A DNA stretch of 64,000 nucleotides, taken from the NCBI GenBank assembly GCA_035606945.1, contig DATNDR010000079.1:62001-126000 (forward strand), written 5' to 3'. This document shows, piece after piece, positions 24,046-33,168 of the stretch. Numbering within the stretch: position 1 is the stretch's first letter; every line of letters begins with the position of its first letter. The position numbers were made by a program, and so were the translations under genes. This DNA comes from GCA-003244245 sp035606945 (GTDB taxonomy: Bacteria; Actinomycetota; Actinomycetes; Mycobacteriales; Pseudonocardiaceae). The notes under the pieces were generated by a model. That model had not been told where the DNA came from and searched no databases. It was given only the letters and a program-made list of their open reading frames with translations.

Positions 24046-26271
24046 ATGCAACCCTACGAGCTGCCAGATTTCTACATGCCCTATCTCGCCCGACTGAATC
24101 CGCATCTGGACACCGCGCGGGTGCACACCAAAGCATGGGCACGTGAGATGGGAATACTCGACGCGCCACCGGATGAGCCCGGCGCGAATATTTGGAATGA
24201 GTCGCAGTTCGACTCCATGGATTTCGCGCTACTGTGCGCTTATACCCATCCTGACGCGCCGAGCCACGAGCTGGATCTGGTGTCGGACTGGTACGTCTGG
24301 GTATTCTATTTCGACGACCATTTCCTGGAGGTCTACAAACGCAGCCAGGATCAGGCCGCTGCGAAAGAGTATCTCGACCGGCTGCCCGCGTTCATGCCCG
24401 TCAATCTCACCGATCCGGTGCCGGAGCCAACGAATCCGGTTGAACGTGGTCTGATCGATCTCTGGACACGCACCGCTCCGAACAGATCACTGGAATGGCG
24501 ACGGAGGTTCTTCGAGAGCACGCGCAACCTCCTTCACGAATCGACCTGGGAACTCGCCAACATCAGCGGCAACCGGGTGCCGAACCCGATCGAGTACATC
24601 GAGGTGCGGCGCAAGGTCGGTGGCGCACCATGGTCGGCCGACCTCGTGGAGCACGCTGCGTTCGTCGAGATCCCGCTCAGGATCGCGGACAGTCGGCCGA
24701 TTCGTGTCCTGAAGGACAGCTTCGCCGACGCGGTGCACCTGCGCAACGATCTTTTCTCCTACCAGCGCGAAACTCAGCAAGAAGGCGAGATCAACAACTG
24801 TGTGCTGGTACTGGAACGATTTCTGAGCGTCAGCCCGCAGCGTGCCGCGGATCTGACCAACGACATCCTGACATCCCGCCTGCAGCAGTTCGAGAACACC
24901 ACGCTGGCCGAGCTACCCGCACTGTTCGAGGAGTTCGGCCTGAACCTGCCGGAACGGGAGAGTGTTCTGCTCTTCGTGAAAGGCCTGCAGGATTGGCAAT
25001 CGGGTGGCCACGAGTGGCATCTGCGCTCCAGTCGTTACATGAACGAGAAAGCGACCAGGCTCGGCGGCCCCAGCGGGCTGGGCACGTCGGCGGCGCAGAT
25101 ACCGTTGTCACCCGGCACCTTGGGCCTGCAACGGGTCAAATATCACACCCATTCGCCGTACCTGCCGGTGGGGCCCACCACCTTGCCGGATTTCTACATG
25201 CCGTATACCGCGCGGGTCAACGGCCATCTGGAGCGCTCCCGGCGATATTGTATCGAGTGGGCCGGCCAGATGGGGATGCTGGACGGCCCTCCCGGGTGCG
25301 TCGGGATCTGGGATGAGGAAAGCCTCGCGTTATTCGATTTCGCGAACTGTGCGGCGCGGATCCATCCGGACGCATCCGGCCCCCAGCTCGACCTGTCCTC
25401 GGCGTGGCTGACCTGGGGCACCTACGGGGATGACTATTTCCCGGCAGTCTTCGGGCCAACCCGGAACATGGCGGCCGCGAAAGTGTTCAACGCCCGGTTG
25501 CCGGCGTTCATGCCGCTCGACTGCCGCCTGGACGGCACCGGCACACCAGCGCCGGCCAACCCGGTGGAAGCAGGCTTGGCCGATCTGTGGATGCGCACCG
25601 CCACACCGATGACCACAAATCAGCGGCGCCAGTTCCGGCGGACCGTCGAGACCATGACGACCAGCTGGCTGTGGGAGCTGGCGAACCACATCCAGCACCG
25701 GATCCCCGACCCGGTCGATTACATCGAGATGCGGCGCCACACCTTCGGTTCCGATATGACGATGAGCCTGGCTCGCATCACGAAAGCGGGTCAGGTTCCC
25801 GCGGAGATCTTCCGCACCCGCACACTGCGCGCGCTGGAGAACTCGGCCGTCAACTATGGGTGCTTCACCAACGACATCTTCTCCTACCAGAAGGAGATCG
25901 AGTTCGAAGGTGGGCTGCACAACATGGTGCTGGTCACGCAGAAGTTCCTCGAGATCGATCGAAAGCAGGCGGTGGAAGTCGTCAACGACCTGATGACTTC
26001 GCGGATGCGCCAGTTCGAGCACATCATTACCACGGAGCTACCTCTGATCGTGGATGAGTTCGAGCTGGATGCCGCAGCCCGCGAGGCTCTCGACGGATAC
26101 GTCGTGGGATTGCAAGATTGGATGGCCGGCATTCTCGACTGGCATATGCTCTGCGGCCGATATTCAGAGCAGGCCTTGCGGCGACGCTACCGGAAAGGGC
26201 CACGGCGGCTTGGTGTTCCCACCGGGCTGGGCACATCGGCGATTTCCCTCAGCACTCTGCGCAGCGCATGA
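24046..26271 (+). CDS. geoA: Geosmin synthase (bifunctional germacradienol/geosmin synthase)
   Basis: A 741-residue two-domain terpene synthase converting farnesyl diphosphate to germacradienol and on to geosmin. The N-terminal domain has DDHFLE (90-95) and NDLFSYQRE (234-242). The C-terminal domain has the weaker DDYFP (462-466) and NDIFSYQKE (609-617), exactly the known geosmin synthase pattern. The linker contains GPSGLGTSAAQI (341-352) and the protein ends with VPTGLGTSAISL, a motif shared with the next gene. ATG 24046 gives the usual MQPxxLPDFYMP N-terminus; GTG 24043 also fits. It sits 12 nt after shell gene 1. Confidence 0.94.
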   Translation: MQPYELPDFYMPYLARLNPHLDTARVHTKAWAREMGILDAPPDEPGANIWNESQFDSMDFALLCAYTHPDAPSHELDLVSDWYVWVFYFDDHFLEVYKRSQDQAAAKEYLDRLPAFMPVNLTDPVPEPTNPVERGLIDLWTRTAPNRSLEWRRRFFESTRNLLHESTWELANISGNRVPNPIEYIEVRRKVGGAPWSADLVEHAAFVEIPLRIADSRPIRVLKDSFADAVHLRNDLFSYQRETQQEGEINNCVLVLERFLSVSPQRAADLTNDILTSRLQQFENTTLAELPALFEEFGLNLPERESVLLFVKGLQDWQSGGHEWHLRSSRYMNEKATRLGGPSGLGTSAAQIPLSPGTLGLQRVKYHTHSPYLPVGPTTLPDFYMPYTARVNGHLERSRRYCIEWAGQMGMLDGPPGCVGIWDEESLALFDFANCAARIHPDASGPQLDLSSAWLTWGTYGDDYFPAVFGPTRNMAAAKVFNARLPAFMPLDCRLDGTGTPAPANPVEAGLADLWMRTATPMTTNQRRQFRRTVETMTTSWLWELANHIQHRIPDPVDYIEMRRHTFGSDMTMSLARITKAGQVPAEIFRTRTLRALENSAVNYGCFTNDIFSYQKEIEFEGGLHNMVLVTQKFLEIDRKQAVEVVNDLMTSRMRQFEHIITTELPLIVDEFELDAAAREALDGYVVGLQDWMAGILDWHMLCGRYSEQALRRRYRKGPRRLGVPTGLGTSAISLSTLRSA

Positions 26272-26311
26272 GCCAGTTCAGGCTCCACCAGCTACGAGCG
26301 AAGGAGGACCG

Positions 26312-27532
26312 GTGTCTGTGCTGTCTCGGATGTCCGCGCCCGCAGCCGGCCACGACTTGGCGAGCGTGCTGGCCGACCTGCTGTCCAGCCCGCAACGCCC
26401 GGCCCCCCGCGACCTACCGCAGTCTGCCGGAGGTCTGGGGCATGACAGCCAGCCGGCCGCGTCGTTGCGCGACCGGCTCGTCACCGGTCCCACCGGGCTG
26501 GGTACGTCGGCGGCGCGGATCTTTCAGGACAGCACCGGCACCGGCGAGACCGCAACACCCACCAGCGATGAGTCGTCGGAGCTAGAGCTGTACTGCCCCC
26601 CGGCGGTCCGGGACGACGAGGCGCTCGGCGAGGAGGTCAACGACCGCCTGGTCGACTGGGCCGAGCAGGTCGGGATCTACCCCGGGCAGCTGTACCGGGT
26701 CCGGCAAGCCAATTTCGGGCGCCTGATGATGCTCACCCATCCAGCTACCAGCGACCCTGATCGACTGCTGGCGGCGTCGAAATGCGTGCTGGCGGAGTGG
26801 GCTACCGACGACCACTTCCTCGACGAGGAGTCCCTGGGGGCGGACGCCCAGCTGATCGCCTCCCGGCTAGGCGTCACGTACGGCGCGATAGACCCGGCCG
26901 ATCTCCCGGTCTGTTACGCCCCGCACCTCGACAAGGCACTGTCGGAGGAGCCCGTCGCGGTCGCGTACCGCTCGGCGTTCGAGCACCTCGCCCAGTACGC
27001 CACAGCAACCCAGATCGCCCGGCTGCGTCACGAACTCGCGGTCATGTTCATGGCCTATAACCATGAAGCGAACTGGCGTAGCGCTGGGCGAATCCCACCG
27101 GTCTGGGAGTACCTGACACACCGGCATGAAAACAGTTTCCTGCCGCCCATGGTGCTGGTCGATCCCATTGCCGGGTACGAGGTTCCCGCCTTCGAGTTCG
27201 CCGATCGGCGGGTGCGCCGGGTGTTCTGCTTGGCCGGCAGCGCGAGCGTGATCCTGAACGATCTGTATTCGATGAGTAAGGAATCAGACACGGATTTCGA
27301 CCTGCCCAAGGTGATTGCGGCCGAGGAGCGCTGCTCTGCGCAGCAGGCGATCGAGCGCGCCGTGCAGATCCATAACGAGCTGATGCACACCTTCGTCGAG
27401 GAAGCGACCATCCTCAACCAGCTGGGTTCGCTTGCGCTGCGGCGTTTCCTGGCCGACATCTGGGCCTGGCTCGGCGGTAATCGCGAATGGCACAGCACCA
27501 CCGAGCGGTATCACGGCGCGAGCAAAGCCTGA
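26312..27532 (+). CDS. 2-Methylisoborneol synthase-type terpene cyclase, encapsulin cargo
   Basis: A 406-residue cyclase. Residues 1-95 are Pro/Ser/Ala-rich and probably disordered, with GPTGLGTSAARI at 59-70. The catalytic domain has DDHFLDEE (166-173) and NSE motif NDLYSMSKE (316-324). The order shell-cyclase-GPP methyltransferase-shell matches family 2B loci whose cargo is 2-methylisoborneol synthase, which cyclises 2-methyl-GPP. The disordered N-terminus would mediate loading. The first motif differs from the DDCYCED form of known MIB synthases, so 2-methylenebornane or another methylated monoterpene is possible. AAGGAGGA precedes GTG 26312; GTG 26318 is an alternative. Confidence 0.87.
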   Translation: MSVLSRMSAPAAGHDLASVLADLLSSPQRPAPRDLPQSAGGLGHDSQPAASLRDRLVTGPTGLGTSAARIFQDSTGTGETATPTSDESSELELYCPPAVRDDEALGEEVNDRLVDWAEQVGIYPGQLYRVRQANFGRLMMLTHPATSDPDRLLAASKCVLAEWATDDHFLDEESLGADAQLIASRLGVTYGAIDPADLPVCYAPHLDKALSEEPVAVAYRSAFEHLAQYATATQIARLRHELAVMFMAYNHEANWRSAGRIPPVWEYLTHRHENSFLPPMVLVDPIAGYEVPAFEFADRRVRRVFCLAGSASVILNDLYSMSKESDTDFDLPKVIAAEERCSAQQAIERAVQIHNELMHTFVEEATILNQLGSLALRRFLADIWAWLGGNREWHSTTERYHGASKA

Positions 27533-27564
27533 GCGCTCGACCCGATATGAAGGAGGAGTTCACC

Positions 27565-28428
27565 ATGACCACGACCGCTCCTGCGCCCGGCAAGGTACTT
27601 CACACCGCATACCAGAAATCCGTGGCGGCGTATTGGAACAGCAACCGCGACGACCCGGTCAACCTGCGACTCGGCGATGTCGATGGTCTCTACCACCACC
27701 ACTACGGAATCGGCGACTATGACCCGTCCGTGCTGGAAGGCCCGAGTGACACCCGGGACGATCGAATCATCAAGGAAATGCACCGGCTGGAGACAACGCA
27801 AGCGGACCTGCTCCTTGACCACCTCGGCGATATCTCGCCCGGTGACCGTCTACTGGATGCCGGGTCCGGACGGGGTGGCACCAGTCTCATGGCTTACCAG
27901 CGCTTCGGCTGCCAGGTGAACGGAGTGACGATCTCGGAATACCAGGTCGAATTCGCCAACAACCACGCCGAGCAATGGGGCGTGGCCGACCGGGTGAAGT
28001 TCCACTTCCGCAACATGCTGGATACCGGATTCGAGACGGGATCGTGCCGGGCAGTCTGGACCAACGAGACCACCATGTACGTAAATCTGTTCCAGCTGTT
28101 CGCCGAATTATCCCGCCTGCTGGAGTACGGCGGCCGCTACGTCTGCATCACCGGCTGCTACAACGACGTGACGGGTGGCCGGTCCAAAGCCGTCAGCCGG
28201 ATCGACGAGCACTACATCTGCAACATCCATCCCCGCAGTGAGTACTTCAAGGCACTGGCCGCCAACAACCTCGTCCCGATCAATGTCATCGATCTCACCG
28301 CCGGCACCATCCCGTACTGGGAACTGCGGGCGAGATCCTCGGTGGCCACCGGGATCGAAGACCCGTTCCTGACCGCGTACCGCGAGGGCAGCTTCCACTA
28401 CCTGCTCATCGCCGCCGATCGAATCTGA
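27565..28428 (+). CDS. Geranyl diphosphate 2-C-methyltransferase
   Basis: A 287-residue SAM-dependent methyltransferase making 2-methyl-GPP, the substrate for the preceding cyclase. SAM motif I is LLDAGSGRGG (97-106). Family hallmarks are PVNLRLGDVDGLYHHHYGIG (31-50), NETTMYVNL, RYVCITGCYND and the ending FHYLLIAADRI. These match my memory of the Streptomyces enzyme closely. AAGGAGGAG sits ahead of ATG 27565. The gene lies 32 nt after the cyclase and 8 nt before shell gene 2. Confidence 0.95.
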   Translation: MTTTAPAPGKVLHTAYQKSVAAYWNSNRDDPVNLRLGDVDGLYHHHYGIGDYDPSVLEGPSDTRDDRIIKEMHRLETTQADLLLDHLGDISPGDRLLDAGSGRGGTSLMAYQRFGCQVNGVTISEYQVEFANNHAEQWGVADRVKFHFRNMLDTGFETGSCRAVWTNETTMYVNLFQLFAELSRLLEYGGRYVCITGCYNDVTGGRSKAVSRIDEHYICNIHPRSEYFKALAANNLVPINVIDLTAGTIPYWELRARSSVATGIEDPFLTAYREGSFHYLLIAADRI

Positions 28429-28436
28429 GGTGCGTG

Positions 28437-29837
28437 GTGACCGTGACCGATCCCGACGTCGACGTTGCCGATGAGCCGCATTTGACTCTCAGTACTGCCG
28501 CGGCACGCAATCTGGCGACGACGACGAAGTCCGTGCCGCAGATGCAGGAGATCACCCCTCGCTGGTTGCTGCGGGCGTTGCCGTGGGTGGAGGCCTCGGG
28601 CGGTACTTTCCGGACGAACCGCCGCTTGACTTACACAGTGGGCGACGGGCGGGTGACCTTTACCCCGACAGATTCGCAGCTGCGGCTCGTTCCCGGTGAA
28701 TTGCGCGAGTTGCCGATGCTGCGGGATTTCGACGATACCGAGGTGCTCACCGCGTTGGCGGGCCGATTCACGGAACGGGAGATTGAGGCAGGGAGCATCC
28801 TCGTGGAGGAGGGTCAGCCGGCCGATCAGCTGTTCCTCATCGCCCACGGCAAGGTCAGTAAGATCGGTGTGGGCAAGTACGACGCACCCACTGTGTTCGA
28901 TGTCCTGGCCGACGGGGACTACTTCGGTGACCGGGAATTGGTGCAGCCCGGACAGATGTGGAGCTATAGCGTCCGCGCGGTGACTGCCTGCACGGTGTTG
29001 ACCCTGCCGCAGCAGGAATTTGAGCAGCTGACCGCACAATCCGAGACGTTACGAGCTGCGCTCGAACACTTCCGGGTTCAGACCGGCCGTCCCCAGAACA
29101 AGCGCGGCGAAGCCAGAATCGAGCTGACCGCCGGGCATGAGGGTGAGCCACAGATAACGGGAACCTTCGTTGACTATGACCGCACACCCCGGGAATATGA
29201 ATTGAGCGTGGCCCAGACCGTGCTGCGGGTGCACGCCCGGGTCGCGGACCTGTACAACAATCCGATGGATCAAACTGAACAACAGTTGAGATTGACCATC
29301 GAGGCGCTCCGGGAAAAGCAGGAAGACGAGCTGATCAACAACACGGACTTCGGATTGCTGCACAACGTCCATGCCCAGCAGCGTCTGCACACTCGCACCG
29401 GGCCACCGACGCCCAACGACATGGACGCGCTACTCGCCCGCCGCCGAAAGACCCGGTTCTATCTGGCGCACCCGTACACGATCGCCGCATTCGGCCGGGA
29501 ATGTAACCGCCGGGGTCTTTACCCGCCGAGCGTCGAGGTCGATGGCCGACAAATACAGGCCTGGCGTGGGGTGCCCATCTTCCCCTGCAACAAGATTCCC
29601 ATCACGCGGTACCGCACCAGCTCGATTCTCGCGATGCGCACCGGTTTGGACGATGAAGGCGTGATCGGGCTGCACCAGACCGGGATTCCCGATGAAGTCG
29701 AGCCTGGGCTCAACGTCCGATTCATGGGTATCGACGACAAAGCGATCATTTCCTACCTGGTGAGCGCTTATTACTCGGTGGCCGTGCTGGTTCCCGATGC
29801 ACTGGGCGTCCTGGAGAACGTCGAGATCGGCCGCTGA
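28437..29837 (+). CDS. Family 2B encapsulin shell protein 2
   Basis: A 466-residue paralogue of shell protein 1, alike over its whole length (shared ARNLATTTKS, QMQEIT, FGRECNRRG, NVRFMGID). It also carries the inserted cyclic-nucleotide-binding domain (EEGQPADQLFLIAHGKV; YFGDRELV) and again lacks the canonical cAMP-contacting arginine. It stops right after LENVEIGR, so the repeat tail of shell 1 is missing. Two shells in one operon suggest a mixed capsid. GTG 28437 has GAGG 6 nt upstream; GTG 28434 is also possible. Confidence 0.9.
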   Translation: MTVTDPDVDVADEPHLTLSTAAARNLATTTKSVPQMQEITPRWLLRALPWVEASGGTFRTNRRLTYTVGDGRVTFTPTDSQLRLVPGELRELPMLRDFDDTEVLTALAGRFTEREIEAGSILVEEGQPADQLFLIAHGKVSKIGVGKYDAPTVFDVLADGDYFGDRELVQPGQMWSYSVRAVTACTVLTLPQQEFEQLTAQSETLRAALEHFRVQTGRPQNKRGEARIELTAGHEGEPQITGTFVDYDRTPREYELSVAQTVLRVHARVADLYNNPMDQTEQQLRLTIEALREKQEDELINNTDFGLLHNVHAQQRLHTRTGPPTPNDMDALLARRRKTRFYLAHPYTIAAFGRECNRRGLYPPSVEVDGRQIQAWRGVPIFPCNKIPITRYRTSSILAMRTGLDDEGVIGLHQTGIPDEVEPGLNVRFMGIDDKAIISYLVSAYYSVAVLVPDALGVLENVEIGR

Positions 29838-29848
29838 GGGAAGGTGAG

Positions 29849-30895
29849 ATGATCGTGACCACCATGGACGTGATGGCCGCAGGCCGATCGGCCCGCGAGG
29901 TGCTCGCGTGGAGTCGCGGCCTCGTCGAACCCGCGCTGCGGTCGGCGGTCGGGACACTGCCCACCTCGACGTTGCGCGTCGCCGGGTACCACCTCGGATG
30001 GTGGGACGAACACGGCCGCCCAGTACGGGTGAGCGGGGGCAAAGCGATCCGGGCGGCGCTCGTCCTGTGCAGCGGACAGGCCGTGGGTGGTACGGCGGCC
30101 GCGGCAGTGCCGGCCGCGGCCGCGGTGGAATTGGCACACAACCACTCGCTGCTGCACGACGACGTGATGGACGGTGATCTCACCCGCCGCCACCGTCGCA
30201 CGGCGTGGAGCGTGTTCGGGGTCAACCCGGCGATCCTGGCCGGGGACGCATTGCTGGTCCTGGCCCTGGACGTGCTCGCCGGCAGCGGGCATCCAGCTGC
30301 GGCGGACGGAATCAGGATGCTCACCGCCGCGGTGCAAGACCTGTTGGACGGCCAGAGCGCGGATCTGTCTTTCGAGCAACGCGCGCAGGTCGAGCTGGCC
30401 GAGTGCGTGCGGATGGCGCAGCACAAGACGGCCGCCTTGCTGGGGTGCGCGTGCGCGGTGGGCGCGGCGTTCGGCGGCGGGCGCCCAGAGCAGGTGGCGT
30501 ATCTGCGCGGCTTCGGGATGCTGCTGGGTTTGGCGTTTCAGCACGTGGACGACCTGCTGGGAATTTGGGGAGATCCAGCCGTGACGGGTAAACCGGTGCA
30601 CTCGGACCTGCGCAGCGGCAAGAAGTCCCTCCCGGTGGTGGCTGCCCTGGCGTCCCAAACCCCCGCCGGGCGCGAACTGGCCGCGCTCTACCACCGCGGC
30701 GTGCCGTTGTCCGAAACCGCCGCGGCCCGCGCCGCAGAACTGATCGACCTGGCCGGCGGCCGCGCGTGGAGCCAGGCGCAGACTGACGATTTGGTCGCGC
30801 AGGCGATGCGGGAGCTGTATTCAGCCGATCCGACGCCGCGAGCCGCCGCGGAGCTGGGCGCGCTGGCGGCGCTGGCCACCCACCGTGACCACTGA
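29849..30895 (+). CDS. Polyprenyl diphosphate synthase, encapsulin-associated
   Basis: A 348-residue trans-prenyltransferase supplying GPP or a longer prenyl diphosphate for the cluster. The first Asp-rich motif is LLHDDVMDGD (Asp104, Asp105, Asp108), the second DDLLGIWGD (234-242). Large residues before the first motif that would restrict chain length are not obvious, so the product length is uncertain. GAAGGTGAG precedes ATG 29849, 11 nt after shell gene 2. Family 2B loci commonly pair shells with such an enzyme as a second cargo. The second motif region closely resembles the synthase at the right end of the window. Confidence 0.92.
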   Translation: MIVTTMDVMAAGRSAREVLAWSRGLVEPALRSAVGTLPTSTLRVAGYHLGWWDEHGRPVRVSGGKAIRAALVLCSGQAVGGTAAAAVPAAAAVELAHNHSLLHDDVMDGDLTRRHRRTAWSVFGVNPAILAGDALLVLALDVLAGSGHPAAADGIRMLTAAVQDLLDGQSADLSFEQRAQVELAECVRMAQHKTAALLGCACAVGAAFGGGRPEQVAYLRGFGMLLGLAFQHVDDLLGIWGDPAVTGKPVHSDLRSGKKSLPVVAALASQTPAGRELAALYHRGVPLSETAAARAAELIDLAGGRAWSQAQTDDLVAQAMRELYSADPTPRAAAELGALAALATHRDH

Positions 30896-30905
30896 ACCCA
30901 CCCAC

Positions 30906-30967
30906 GCATTCAGCGGGCGCAGCAGGGTACAAACGCGCTGATCAACCCCGCTGAGCGTGCTGAATGC
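30906..30967. repeat. 62-bp palindromic element, family B (copy 1)
   Basis: Two imperfect 22-nt inverted arms, GCATTCAGC...GCAGCAGGG and CCCCGCTGAGC...GAATGC, flank an 18-nt loop. The minus-strand yaaA stop codon lies inside it, so the last residues of YaaA (RIQHAQRG) are encoded by the element. Copy 2 is at 61439. Confidence 0.85.
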
Positions 30968-31709
30968 GAAGTGTGTGCTCGCCAGTCTGCAGTACCCGCA
31001 GGCCGGCCCGGCGGGCGATCCGGGCGACGCCGTCGGCGTCGGATACCTCGCGCGGAGCGGTGGCTAGCAGCCGGGCCAGCCGGCCCTTGTGCGCCTTGTT
31101 GTGGTGACTGACGGTGCGCCCGTCATCGGTGACCACCTGCACCGTCACCGCTGCCGGCAGCAGGCCCAGCGCGAGGTAGCCGGATGAACGCAAGTCGACC
31201 ACCAGATCTGGGATCCGACTCAGCAGTGGACCGAGCACCGGACGCCACACCGAGCGCACCGAACCCAACCCCGGCAGCGCCGACGCGGCGGACAGCCGGT
31301 AGGCCGGTATCCGGTCGTCCGCCCGGAGCAGGCCGAACAGCGCGGACGCCACCATCAGCCGCGCGCATTGTGCGGGCCGCAGCGAGTTCGCATCCAGCGC
31401 CGTGTAGAGCACCCCGGTGTAGCGCCTCAGCGCCGGCAACGTCGGAGCGCTCCACAGCTCACCGTTACGTTGCAGCTCGCGGTGCTGGTGGTGAGACAGG
31501 CCCAGCGCGGCCAGCCCCGTGGTCCGATCCCCGGCGAGCGCGACCAGCTCGTCGATCAGCTTGCGCCGGACCGGGGTGAGATCAGGATGTGACAGTGCCT
31601 CCAGTCCGGGTGCCTCCAGTCCCGGTGCCTTCAGACCCGGCGCCAGCCCCAGCGGCGGCCCGTCGCCACCGATCTTTTTGGTTTCCGACGGCGGCAGCAA
31701 TACCAGCAC
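30942..31709 (-). CDS. yaaA: YaaA family (DUF328) peroxide stress protein
   Basis: A 255-residue UPF0246/YaaA protein; in E. coli YaaA limits free iron and DNA damage during peroxide stress. Signatures are the N-terminus LLPPSETKKIGGDG, YTGVLYTALDA, DLRSSGYLALG and HHNKAHKGRLARLLA. An in-frame insertion after residue 20 contains three repeats of APGLK/E, encoded by a 15-nt direct repeat near 31598-31645. The C-terminus RIQHAQRG and the stop codon come from the family B palindrome, so the natural end of the gene appears to have been replaced. Confidence 0.88.
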   Translation of the reverse strand: MLVLLPPSETKKIGGDGPPLGLAPGLKAPGLEAPGLEALSHPDLTPVRRKLIDELVALAGDRTTGLAALGLSHHQHRELQRNGELWSAPTLPALRRYTGVLYTALDANSLRPAQCARLMVASALFGLLRADDRIPAYRLSAASALPGLGSVRSVWRPVLGPLLSRIPDLVVDLRSSGYLALGLLPAAVTVQVVTDDGRTVSHHNKAHKGRLARLLATAPREVSDADGVARIARRAGLRVLQTGEHTLRIQHAQRG

Positions 31710-31731
31710 AGCCGGGGAGCCTACGGATGTC

Positions 31732-33168
31732 TCAACTTCCTCCCGATGCCACCGCCCGTCGGGTGTCGAGCACGGCGAGGTCCGCAGCGGCCCGACCGGC
31801 GTGCCATCCGGCGGCGTTGCCGACGCTGAACGACCGGCATACCGACTGCGGGAACATCGACTCGAACAATTCGTCCACCACTCGTTCCCGCGCGGCCAGT
31901 ACGGGTAGCAGCTCGGCCGCCTCGGCCACCGCGGCGGTGCTCACGTCCCGTGCGGTGCTCAACCGTTCCCCGATCCGGGTCGCGTAGGCGAGCAGGAACG
32001 ATTGGCGGTACGACCTGGTGCGCGATCGCCCGCTGCGGGTGAGCTGGCTGCCCGCCGACACCATCGCCCGGGTCGCCTGAACCAGCAGCGATGTGCTGAG
32101 CAGTTCCACGATCTCCAGGTCGACCTCGTCACCGAGCACGGTGGTGAACCCGAGCTTCTCCGACAGCACGGTGCGGCAGCGGTTCGCCTCGGCCACCGCG
32201 CCCACCAGCATCGCTTTCGCGGCCACGTACGGGTTGTCCAGCCACAGCCGGCGAGCGGCGGCCGGATGCGGGTCTGCAACGCCGTTCACGCCGGCTGTCT
32301 TGTGCGGGGCACCCGCACCCGTATTTTGCGGGGCACCCGCACCCGGGCGGCTCTCCACCACGATCCGCTCCAGCGAGTACCGGCTCATCAGTTCCTGGGC
32401 CTTGGCCGACAGCGCCTCGGCTTCCTCGGGGAAAGTGGTCGACTCGGCCTTGGCCAGCAGCGCCCGCACCCGGGACAGCATCTTCTGATCGACGCCGCGG
32501 CGTGGCGTCGCGGTGACGGTGGTCGAACCCGGCGGCGCCACGATCCTGGGCAGCGCGGGCAGGGCCAGCAGCATCGCCAGCACCTCGATCACCGTCGTGA
32601 GCGTGGCCGCCACGTCGGTTGCCTGGCGGTGGGCCCACTGCCGCAGGTGACCACCTGCCTGGTCGGGTTTCCACCACACCACCGCCCCGATCTGCCTGAG
32701 GTCCTCCCGCCACCGCGGCGCCATGGTGGCCTCGGCGTAACGCCTCGACTCCTCCGCGATCGCATCGACGAGGTAGCCCACACCGGCCGCGTCCAGCCGC
32801 CGCCGGGCGATTTGATGCAGGTCGTCGGGCGACCAGCCGCGTTCCCAGGCCCCGGTGACGAGCGGCAGCACCGCACACCACGCCGCCGCAGCCACGAGCT
32901 CCGGCTGATCAGCGCACCGACCGGCCACGATGAGTGCGATGCGGGTACCGGCGTCGGGGTGACCCGCCCAGTGCTCGCGTGCCGCGCTGAGCAACACGGT
33001 CGAGATCGTCTCCGCCGAAGGCTTGACCCGCCCCGGCCCGGTTCCTGACGATGCGGCGCCCCATCCAGCGGTCCCGGATTCTCCGCCTGCGCCCGCCCCG
33101 CAGGCCCGGCGGTGCGCCCGGCGTCGCGCCGCCGCAGTAGCTCGCCGCTCCCGATTCCGCTGTACCAC
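31732..33168 (-). CDS. DUF2786 domain protein
   Basis: A 478-residue protein of unknown function. The DUF2786 domain is at about 230-270 (LLAKAESTTFPEEAEALSAK, then AQELMSRYSL), a helical motif also found in phage and plasmid proteins. The N-terminal 50 residues are very basic (RNRERRATAAARRRAHRR). A Gly/Pro repeat GAGAPQNTGAGAPHKT follows the domain, encoded by a direct DNA repeat. No catalytic site is evident. GTG 33168 has GGGAGG 5 nt upstream. It ends 22 nt before yaaA on the same strand. Confidence 0.78.
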   Translation of the reverse strand: MVQRNRERRATAAARRRAHRRACGAGAGGESGTAGWGAASSGTGPGRVKPSAETISTVLLSAAREHWAGHPDAGTRIALIVAGRCADQPELVAAAAWCAVLPLVTGAWERGWSPDDLHQIARRRLDAAGVGYLVDAIAEESRRYAEATMAPRWREDLRQIGAVVWWKPDQAGGHLRQWAHRQATDVAATLTTVIEVLAMLLALPALPRIVAPPGSTTVTATPRRGVDQKMLSRVRALLAKAESTTFPEEAEALSAKAQELMSRYSLERIVVESRPGAGAPQNTGAGAPHKTAGVNGVADPHPAAARRLWLDNPYVAAKAMLVGAVAEANRCRTVLSEKLGFTTVLGDEVDLEIVELLSTSLLVQATRAMVSAGSQLTRSGRSRTRSYRQSFLLAYATRIGERLSTARDVSTAAVAEAAELLPVLAARERVVDELFESMFPQSVCRSFSVGNAAGWHAGRAAADLAVLDTRRAVASGGS

